Positions 1 through 4,754 of a DNA stretch of 8,730 nucleotides are shown here, piece by piece. Origin of the DNA: CAZQYC01 sp043746555. GTDB lineage: Bacteria > Pseudomonadota > Gammaproteobacteria > Steroidobacterales > Steroidobacteraceae. A model generated the notes under the pieces. The model did no database searches, was not told the origin of the DNA, and saw only the letters and a list, made by a program, of their open reading frames with translations. The position numbers and the translations under genes are program-made. Position 1 is the first letter of the stretch, and each line of letters opens with the position of its first letter. The stretch is taken from NCBI GenBank assembly GCA_043746555.1, contig JAYTQU010000328.1, forward strand, positions 1-8,730, given 5' to 3'.

Positions 1-48
1 GCCTGAAAAAGCGCAGCGTACACGGCAGTACGTGAGTATTTTTCAGGC
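1..48. terminator. 48-bp dyad, possible bidirectional terminator
   Basis: The first and last ten bases are perfect inverted repeats (GCCTGAAAAA at 1-10, TTTTTCAGGC at 39-48). Inside, CGTAC (17-21) pairs with GTACG (28-32) around a six-base loop, leaving a six-by-six internal loop between the two stems. The outer stem places an A-tract on one arm and a T-tract on the other, so a transcript from either strand ends its hairpin with U residues inside the stem. That suggests a terminator for an unseen upstream gene. It could instead be a protein-binding dyad or one copy of an intergenic repeat family, so the terminator label is an inference. Confidence 0.4.
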
Positions 49-58
49 CGTTGCAACG
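49..58. repeat. 10-bp perfect palindrome next to the dyad
   Basis: CGTTGCAACG reads the same on both strands and directly abuts the 1-48 hairpin. No known operator was recognised. It may be part of a larger intergenic element together with the hairpin, or chance. Confidence 0.3.
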
Positions 59-220
59 CCGCACCGCGCGCTTCAGCGCAACCTGACAAAGTAGAATTAA
101 TTACCGGATACCTACGATGTTTCCTGAGTGGGCCACGCTCGGGCGATGAGTCCGATTCGACGATGACGGGCGCGGCCGGGCATAATTGGCCCGAACACCT
201 CCAAGAGGAACGGCCGAAAT

Positions 221-793
221 ATGTTGTCGAAATTAAAATCGAGCGTCGCCCAATGTTTTGCAGCGATGGCGGTTCTCGCTTTAGGACTGGCCGCCGCCGC
301 AACGCCATGGCGCACTGACCTCAAGACCAGCAACTTGTCGTTTGTTGGCACGCAAGCGGGTGCGACATTCGAAGGCGTATTCGAACGTTACACCGCCAAC
401 ATCGCCTTCGATCCGAAGAACTTGGCGACCAGCAAGTTCGATGTGACCATCGACGTGAAATCGGTGAATAGCAAGGATAAAGAACGCGACGACATCATTC
501 GCGGAGTGGATTTATTTGCCGTCGAGCGTTGGCCCACTGCGCACTACGTCGCGGATAAATTCACCGCCAACGGCGACGGAAAGTTCACCGGGCACGGCAA
601 ACTCACGATTCGCGACATCACTCGCGACGTGGCCATTGATTTCACGCATCAAGTCGATGCAAGCGGCGCATGGCTCAAAGGCAGCGCCAAACTCAAACGC
701 CTCGACTTCGGCGTCGGTCAAGGCGAATGGAAAGACACGCAGTGGGTGAGCAACGACGTGCGCGTTGAGTTTGCGCTGCGCTTAAGCCGCTAG
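221..793 (+). CDS. YceI-family periplasmic lipocalin-like protein
   Basis: This 190-residue protein is a full-length YceI-family member. Residues 1-27 form a Sec signal peptide: a basic N-terminus (MLSKLK), a hydrophobic core (FAAMAVLALGLAAAA) and likely cleavage after the alanine run. The YceI domain fills about residues 30-190, with the family's beta-rich pattern: TFEGVFERYTANIAFD, then a K-rich, R-rich turn (SKDKERDD), then DLFAVERWPTAHYV and GKLTIRDITRDVAIDF. YceI proteins fold as a lipocalin-like barrel that binds isoprenoid lipids in the periplasm; the ligand here is unknown. The ATG has a ribosome site AAGAGGA (203-209) 11 bases upstream. A CATAAT at 181-186 could be a -10 box, but no good -35 was seen. 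It converges with the stress protein gene 13 bases downstream. The family is often paired with a b561 cytochrome; here the only such gene is 6.4 kb away. Confidence 0.93.
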   Translation: MLSKLKSSVAQCFAAMAVLALGLAAAATPWRTDLKTSNLSFVGTQAGATFEGVFERYTANIAFDPKNLATSKFDVTIDVKSVNSKDKERDDIIRGVDLFAVERWPTAHYVADKFTANGDGKFTGHGKLTIRDITRDVAIDFTHQVDASGAWLKGSAKLKRLDFGVGQGEWKDTQWVSNDVRVEFALRLSR

Positions 794-806
794 GAAAAAA
801 GGTCGG

Positions 807-1781
807 TCACATCGGCGGAATCGGTATCACCGCTGCGTTCGCTCGACGGCTCACGGGCGTTTTGAACGAGCGTGGCTTGACGATCAACACATCGCAGTGA
901 GCGGCGTCGATCACCCGTTCGGCGGTGTGGCCGATGAAGGCCCGCTTGAGCGCACTGCGCGACACGGCCCCCATCACCAATAAATTGGCGCCCCAGCGTT
1001 TCACGATGCCCGGTATTTCCGTTGCCGCATCGCCGGCTTGCACGATGCGATCGGATTTTGCGATATCGAAGCGTTCGGCGACATCTTGAACGGCTTTTGT
1101 CACGCGTTGTTTCACCCGCTTGAGTTCTTGCGGCGGCGCGCTGACCCACACGGGTTCGCCCATGCCGCCGGCCACCATCGTGATCGGCAACGGATAAACA
1201 TGCGCCGTTCCCAGCCGTCCTTTGTCGCCCGCCGCGATCGTTGCGATGCGTAGCACTTCTTCGTCGAGCCCGACGGGTTTCGAATGCGCATGAAATGGAT
1301 CGATTGCCGTCATCACACGAAAATTATCGGCCAGTCGCGGCGCTTTCACGAGCCACAACGGACAAGGGCACGAGCGAATCAATTCCCAATCGGTATGCGT
1401 GACGAACCAACGAGCGAGCTTGTTGTGATGATGCGATTCAGCGAGCACCACATCGGGTTTGGTCTTCATCACGTGACGGACAATTGCGTCGGCCGCCGGA
1501 TAGTCCCACACGATCGAGCAAGTCACTTTGACGCCGGTTTTTCGCAGGCGTTTGCCGATGCGATCGAGCTTGTCTTGTTGCCGCGTGATCTCGGCGTCGC
1601 GTACAAACTCACTCCCGCCCGAGTCGCCCGGCAGCAGATACGGCAACGCAATCACATGCAGAAGATCGAGTCGTGCGCCAAAACGCTCCGCCAATCGAAC
1701 CGCCTTGCTGAGCAGCGCTCGCGGCGGGTGTTCGATATCGCGAATGGCAACCACAAACGATTTGAAACGTCGCGCTCTCAT
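807..1781 (-). CDS. UspE-like tandem universal stress protein
   Basis: This 324-residue cytoplasmic protein carries two Usp domains, about residues 5-147 and 153-303, plus a short 20-residue tail. Domain 1 ends with SHHHNKLARWFVTHTDW and CPCPLWLVK, closely resembling the equivalent segment of enterobacterial UspE. Domain 2 carries VMGAVSRSALKRAFIGHTAERVID, the place where ATP-binding Usp proteins have G-2X-G-9X-G-(S/T); here the second glycine is serine (Ser274), so nucleotide binding is uncertain. UspE-type proteins act in stress resistance, motility and aggregation, with no defined enzymatic activity. The ATG is preceded by AAGGGG (1787-1792, minus strand) with 5 bases spacing, a strong ribosome site. 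It is a single gene, divergent from the toxin-antitoxin module and convergent with the YceI gene. Confidence 0.92.
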   Translation of the reverse strand: MRARRFKSFVVAIRDIEHPPRALLSKAVRLAERFGARLDLLHVIALPYLLPGDSGGSEFVRDAEITRQQDKLDRIGKRLRKTGVKVTCSIVWDYPAADAIVRHVMKTKPDVVLAESHHHNKLARWFVTHTDWELIRSCPCPLWLVKAPRLADNFRVMTAIDPFHAHSKPVGLDEEVLRIATIAAGDKGRLGTAHVYPLPITMVAGGMGEPVWVSAPPQELKRVKQRVTKAVQDVAERFDIAKSDRIVQAGDAATEIPGIVKRWGANLLVMGAVSRSALKRAFIGHTAERVIDAAHCDVLIVKPRSFKTPVSRRANAAVIPIPPM

Positions 1782-1859
1782 AGTGACCCCTTATTCCGTT
1801 GTGTACGTGTTAATCCTAAACCGAAATCGCCGCGGCCGTATGCGCAAATACCGCAGCGC

Positions 1860-1874
1860 GGTCTCGGAGAGACC
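1860..1874. repeat. Inverted repeat GGTCTC-GGA-GAGACC
   Basis: A perfect 6-bp inverted repeat with a three-base loop. It lies in what would be the 5' leader of the stress protein mRNA if the candidate promoter at 1885-1913 is used. It could form a small leader hairpin or bind a regulator. No function was recognised. Confidence 0.35.
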
Positions 1875-1884
1875 AAATCGGGCA

Positions 1885-1913
1885 AATAGGGTGCCGAGTC
1901 GATGACCGGTCAA
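1885..1913 (-). promoter_or_regulatory. Candidate sigma-70-type promoter for the stress protein gene
   Basis: Read on the minus strand: TTGACC (1913-1908) as -35, matching 5 of 6 consensus bases, then a 17-base spacer, then CCTATT (1890-1885) as a weak -10 with 3 of 6 matches. It would give a leader of about 100 bases. The -35 overlaps the perfect palindrome TGACCGGTCA (1903-1912), so a factor bound there could block it. The weak -10 keeps confidence low. Confidence 0.25.
1903..1912. repeat. 10-bp palindrome TGACCGGTCA
   Basis: A perfect palindrome overlapping the candidate -35 box of the stress protein promoter. This is a plausible position for an operator, but no regulator family was recognised from it. 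Confidence 0.3.
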
Positions 1914-2055
1914 TGCGAGCGCGAGAACGGATTCCAATCCCTTTTAACCTTCAGTTGTACTTGAGACTATGACAATTCGCAGCTACCTCGCTTGATCGCA
2001 TTGTAACGGCCCTGAGAGTAGTCCGATTCGGCGATTCGTAAGCCTTCGCGAACGA

Positions 2056-2084
2056 TTGGAAAAAGTCGCTTTATGGTCTATATT
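2056..2084 (+). promoter_or_regulatory. Sigma-70-type promoter of the toxin-antitoxin operon
   Basis: TTGGAA (2056-2061, 4 of 6 matches to TTGACA) is separated by exactly 17 bases from TATATT (2079-2084, 5 of 6 matches to TATAAT). The start point would fall near 2091, about 22 bases before the antitoxin ATG. This supports taking the antitoxin start at 2113 rather than the in-frame TTG at 2056, which would lie inside the -35 box. Confidence 0.55.
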
Positions 2085-2101
2085 AAGAATTAGTCTATTA
2101 G
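2076..2101. promoter_or_regulatory. Possible autoregulatory operator (direct repeats)
   Basis: GTCTAT occurs at 2076-2081 and 2093-2098, a 17-base centre-to-centre distance (slightly under two helical turns), and ATTAG occurs at 2089-2093 and 2097-2101. They cover the -10 box and the expected transcription start. Antitoxins of the Xre/MbcA/ParS group commonly bind repeats in their own promoter, so this is the natural place for the operator. The assignment is inferred from position only. Confidence 0.35.
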
Positions 2102-2112
2102 TGGATTTACGA

Positions 2113-2526
2113 ATGTCCGTCGCAAAACCCATCGAGCGAACCAAGTTTAAGCCGGAGATTCTGGTCGCTACGGCGCTCACGGCGTTTTTCAATATCGCGT
2201 CGGCGTGGGGTTTGACGGCCGACGACGAACGCACATTGCTCGGTTCGCCGCCGCGGTCGACGTTCTTCAAATGGAAGAGCGAACGCGAGTCGAAGTCGCC
2301 GCCGAAGCTTCCTCAGGACACGCTCGAGCGCATTAGCTATGTGATGGGGATTTACAAAGCGCTGCATATTCTTTTGCCAACGCCGAGCGCGGCGGATGCG
2401 TGGGTGAAGAAACCGAATGCGGCGGCGATTACACACGGTAAGTCCGCGCTGGAGCGAATGCGCGGCGGGCGGGTGATCGATCTCGCCGATGTGCGTCGCT
2501 ATCTGGATGCCCAGCGTGGTTGGTAG
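2113..2526 (+). CDS. Xre/MbcA/ParS-family antitoxin of a RES toxin
   Basis: This 137-residue protein has the two-part layout of antitoxins paired with RES toxins. An Xre-like helix-turn-helix region spans about residues 15-85 (WGLTADDERTLLGSPPRSTFFKWK, then PQDTLERISYVMGIYKALH). A C-terminal toxin-binding domain spans about residues 90-137, with WVKKPNAAAITHGKSALERM and GGRVIDLADVRRYLDA; the W-x-x-x-P-N then G-x-S-A-L-E-x-M order is typical of the family. It should neutralise the downstream toxin by direct binding and repress its own promoter. The ATG at 2113 was chosen because the frame upstream runs through the promoter; its ribosome site is weak (GTGGA, 2101-2105). The stop codon TAG (2524-2526) is also the start of the toxin's Shine-Dalgarno sequence. 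Confidence 0.88.
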   Translation: MSVAKPIERTKFKPEILVATALTAFFNIASAWGLTADDERTLLGSPPRSTFFKWKSERESKSPPKLPQDTLERISYVMGIYKALHILLPTPSAADAWVKKPNAAAITHGKSALERMRGGRVIDLADVRRYLDAQRGW

Positions 2527-2535
2527 GAGCGAGAG

Positions 2536-3228
2536 TTGAAGACGCAAGAGCCACGGACGACACGACTGCGTTGGCCGAAAGTCTTTCGCATCATTCCGAG
2601 CAAATTTCCACCGGTAAATTTTTTCGAACGCATCGTTCCGGCCGAACAACTGGAAGCGGCGTGGTATTTGGAAAGTTTGACCAATGATCGGCTGCGCGAC
2701 GAGAGCGGCGACATTACCTTGGCGCCCAAGGAGCAACGCATCACCGGTCCCGGCGCGAGCATTGTGATGGCGGCGTTCACGCACATCGGCAATCCAAGTC
2801 GCTTCAGTGACGGTAGCTACGGCGTGTACTACGCGGCGCATTCGCTCGAAACCGCCGTGCGTGAGACAGCGTTCCACCGCGCACGATTTCTCGCTGCCAC
2901 CAACGAGGCACCCGGCGAAATCGATATGCGTGCTTATGTGGGGCGCATCAAGCAACCATTCAAAGATGTACGCGGTCCGCGCTTCAAGCATCTCCACAAT
3001 CCGAACGATTACTCGCGTTCGCAAGTCTTCGGGAAATCACGACGTGACAGCGGCGATTGGGGACTGGTTTATCGCAGTGTGCGACACGACGGCGGTGAAT
3101 GTATCGCAGCGTTTCGTTGCGATGCGTTGTCCGCGCCGACTCAAAGTTCCGCGCTTGCTTACGTGTGGGATGGCGAACGCATTAGTCGGGTCTATGAAAA
3201 AGGCGAGGTGCTATTCGAGCTGAAATAG
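2536..3228 (+). CDS. RES-domain toxin
   Basis: This 230-residue protein is a RES-family toxin. The family's key residues are visible: Arg89 in SRFSDGSYGVYYA, Glu110 in HSLETAVRETAFHRAR, and Ser181 in GLVYRSVRHDGG. RES toxins resemble ADP-ribosyltransferases; characterised members deplete cellular NAD+ or modify a host enzyme, halting growth. Which of these this one does is not readable from the sequence. It starts at TTG (2536), 6 bases after TAGGAG (2524-2529), an excellent ribosome site that includes the antitoxin stop codon; no in-frame ATG is better placed. The gene lies 9 bases after the antitoxin and is clearly co-transcribed. The domain appears complete, with no frameshift, and the last residues (YEKGEVLFELK) are family-like. 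Its 3' end is only 3 bases from that of the converging membrane protein gene. Confidence 0.9.
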   Translation: MKTQEPRTTRLRWPKVFRIIPSKFPPVNFFERIVPAEQLEAAWYLESLTNDRLRDESGDITLAPKEQRITGPGASIVMAAFTHIGNPSRFSDGSYGVYYAAHSLETAVRETAFHRARFLAATNEAPGEIDMRAYVGRIKQPFKDVRGPRFKHLHNPNDYSRSQVFGKSRRDSGDWGLVYRSVRHDGGECIAAFRCDALSAPTQSSALAYVWDGERISRVYEKGEVLFELK

Positions 3229-3231
3229 TTA

Positions 3232-3981
3232 TTACTTCAGCGACAACGCAACATACCCAAGAATTTCGTGCAGCGCTAACGAACTGACCCATAGCGCTTG
3301 TGCATCCGGCAGTTCGTAAAACCAAGGACTATCGCCGCCACGACCTTGAAGACTCACTGGGGCCGGAATGCAGATAAGACCGGACGCTTCACAATGTGCG
3401 AGCGCGCGTAACATGTGAAAATCGTGCGTCACCAAAATCACTTTTTTGATGTGCTCCGGCCTCAATATCGCCGCCGAGAATTTCATATTGTCTTCGGTAT
3501 CGAGCGCCCGCGCCTCGATCCATTTCACCGGCACATTGAATTCGTCCCGCATCACTTGCGCCATCGAATTGGCTTCGGGCGTCTTGCCGGTGACGGTGCC
3601 GCCCGTGACGAGCACCGGTAATCCGGTTTGGCGCGCGATGGTTGCGCCGTAGCGGATTCGATCCAGCGTGTACTGAGTTGGAGTGTCGCCATACTCCGGC
3701 GTGTTGTGCCGCAGACCGCCGCCCAAAATCACAATTGCCTGCGCGGATTTTCCCGCTGCGGCATTGAAAGTCGGGGCAACACGAAGCGAATAAATCAGCA
3801 AGTGCGATACGGCCGGTGTGGCAAGCAGCAATATCACGAGTATCGGCGTCCATGCCAATGCACGACCCAATCGCGGCCAGCGCTTCATGATCAACAAGCC
3901 GATGACGGCGACGAGCAGCAGATTGAACGGCGGCAAGATAAGTTTCGTAATCAGCTTTTTGAGTAGAAAAAGAAATCCCAT
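3232..3981 (-). CDS. YdcF/ElyC/SanA-family (DUF218) membrane protein
   Basis: This 249-residue protein has two N-terminal membrane segments (about residues 10-32 and 42-64), then a DUF218 domain (about 80-240). Family signatures are AIVILGGGLR (82-91), VLVTGG (123-128), PEANSMAQVM (135-144), DTEDNMKFSA (161-170) and VILVTHDFHMLRA (181-193). The length and two-helix start match the ElyC branch, which in enterobacteria influences peptidoglycan and lipid-carrier metabolism at the inner membrane; the exact reaction is not established. The ATG lies 22 bases downstream of the methyltransferase stop, with only a weak ribosome site (TGAGAA, about 3985-3990 read on the minus strand), which fits translation coupled to the upstream gene. 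It could equally be annotated simply as a YdcF-family protein. Confidence 0.88.
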   Translation of the reverse strand: MGFLFLLKKLITKLILPPFNLLLVAVIGLLIMKRWPRLGRALAWTPILVILLLATPAVSHLLIYSLRVAPTFNAAAGKSAQAIVILGGGLRHNTPEYGDTPTQYTLDRIRYGATIARQTGLPVLVTGGTVTGKTPEANSMAQVMRDEFNVPVKWIEARALDTEDNMKFSAAILRPEHIKKVILVTHDFHMLRALAHCEASGLICIPAPVSLQGRGGDSPWFYELPDAQALWVSSLALHEILGYVALSLK

Positions 3982-4003
3982 GTCATTCTCATTTGTTTAC
4001 TTG

Positions 4004-4654
4004 CTAGCGCCAAGGCGCTTCCAATTCCCATTGCGCGAACGGCACGTCGTCTTTCAAATGCACGCCACAACCGGCGTGAATAAAATGGTTTCGCAACCGT
4101 TTTCGATACCACGCCGCCGAGCGGAGGAAAACATTCGAATCGGTTCCTGACGGGTCGACGTTCTCGCGCCAATCGCGTGCGGTCGGAACGTGAAAGTACA
4201 AAGCGCCGCGACACCATTTCGCCAGATTGGCGAGCGCGCGTTCGGCATCGGCGTTGTTCAAGTATTGAATCACGTCCGCACAGATCACCAGATCGAATTG
4301 ACCTTTGAGTTTAAGATCAACAATCGAGCCGTGACGCCAACCTTTCTTCCGGCATAGGTATTCGCTGATTTCAGTGCCGGTGTAGGTCGCATCTCGAAAC
4401 ACGTGCCGCAGCGGCCGCTCGTACCAACCGAGTCCACAACCGACATCGAGAATACGTTGGACGGGAAGATCGAGCTGCTTCACCAGTGACGCGATCGACG
4501 CGCCGCGCGTATCGGTTTGCTCGCGACTCATCGCGCGCGTCGCCGGCGTCAGATAGAAACGACGATAGTAAGCACGATTGAAAACGGGACTGGCGCTTGT
4601 GGCTCGGGGCGTGGGCATGACGTTCGCTGTCAGTTGTTCGAATGACTGCCGCAC
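4004..4654 (-). CDS. Class I SAM-dependent methyltransferase
   Basis: This protein of up to 216 residues has the Rossmann methyltransferase core. Motif I is ILDVGCGLGWYERPL (68-82), the acidic ribose-binding position is Glu95 in YTGTEISEYL, and FDLVICADVIQYL (120-132) supplies the motif II/III region. The C-terminal part (DPSGTDSNVFLRSAAWYRKRL, HAGCGVHL) is rich in conserved-looking residues and probably binds the acceptor, but the substrate cannot be named. The start is uncertain: the longest frame uses GTG at 4654 with AAGG immediately upstream, while ATG at 4618 (residue 13) would give a 204-residue protein with no clear ribosome site. Either keeps the domain whole. It is first in a minus-strand pair with the YdcF/ElyC-like gene and diverges from lon across about 100 bases. 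Confidence 0.85.
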   Translation of the reverse strand: MRQSFEQLTANVMPTPRATSASPVFNRAYYRRFYLTPATRAMSREQTDTRGASIASLVKQLDLPVQRILDVGCGLGWYERPLRHVFRDATYTGTEISEYLCRKKGWRHGSIVDLKLKGQFDLVICADVIQYLNNADAERALANLAKWCRGALYFHVPTARDWRENVDPSGTDSNVFLRSAAWYRKRLRNHFIHAGCGVHLKDDVPFAQWELEAPWR

Positions 4655-4754
4655 ACCTTAATGGAATCGATCGTGCGTGACTATGGTGTTCCGGACTTGA
4701 GCGCATCGTTTCCATGCCTCTTGTTCTTTTCCAACCCGTCCCCAAGAAGACTCC

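Larger units (their letters stand above)
1782..2112. other. 331-base divergent intergenic region
   Basis: No credible gene lies here; open frames across it are extensions of antisense frames of the stress protein gene. It contains, from left to right, the stress protein's ribosome site, two small dyads (1860-1874 and 1903-1912), a candidate minus-strand promoter, an 8-base-period duplication CGATTCG/CGATTCG (2024-2030 and 2032-2038), the palindrome TTCGCGAA (2045-2052), and the plus-strand promoter of the toxin-antitoxin genes. The length is generous for two promoters, and a small RNA cannot be excluded by eye. Confidence 0.6.

Noticed and set aside
149..164. AGTCCGATTCG-N-CGAT also found at 2020-2035, as a shared upstream regulatory motif
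   Set aside because: A rough estimate gives one or two such 15-of-16 matches by chance in a window this size, and the related string AGTCCGATTC also occurs inside lon near 5822.
1284..1905. Plus-strand open frames opposite the start of the stress protein gene, running into the intergenic region
   Set aside because: They mirror the UspE-like coding sequence for most of their length and show no recognisable domain.
1992..2006. FNR-type site (TTGAT-N4-ATCAA) near TTGATCGCATTGTAA
   Set aside because: Only the first half-site fits; the second half does not match.
2056..2112. TTG at 2056 as an upstream start for the antitoxin (156 residues)
   Set aside because: It lies inside the -35 box of a well-formed promoter, has no ribosome site, and the added residues do not resemble the antitoxin family's N-terminus.
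2107..3024. A 305-codon open frame on the minus strand across the toxin-antitoxin genes
   Set aside because: It is antisense to two recognised proteins, is very rich in arginine and low-complexity in the manner of GC-rich shadow frames, and no family or ribosome site was recognised.
4696..4717. Sigma-32 heat-shock promoter for lon (CTTGAG and TTCCATGC)
   Set aside because: The two half-sites are separated by only 8 bases, against the 13 or more expected, and the -10 part matches only CCAT.
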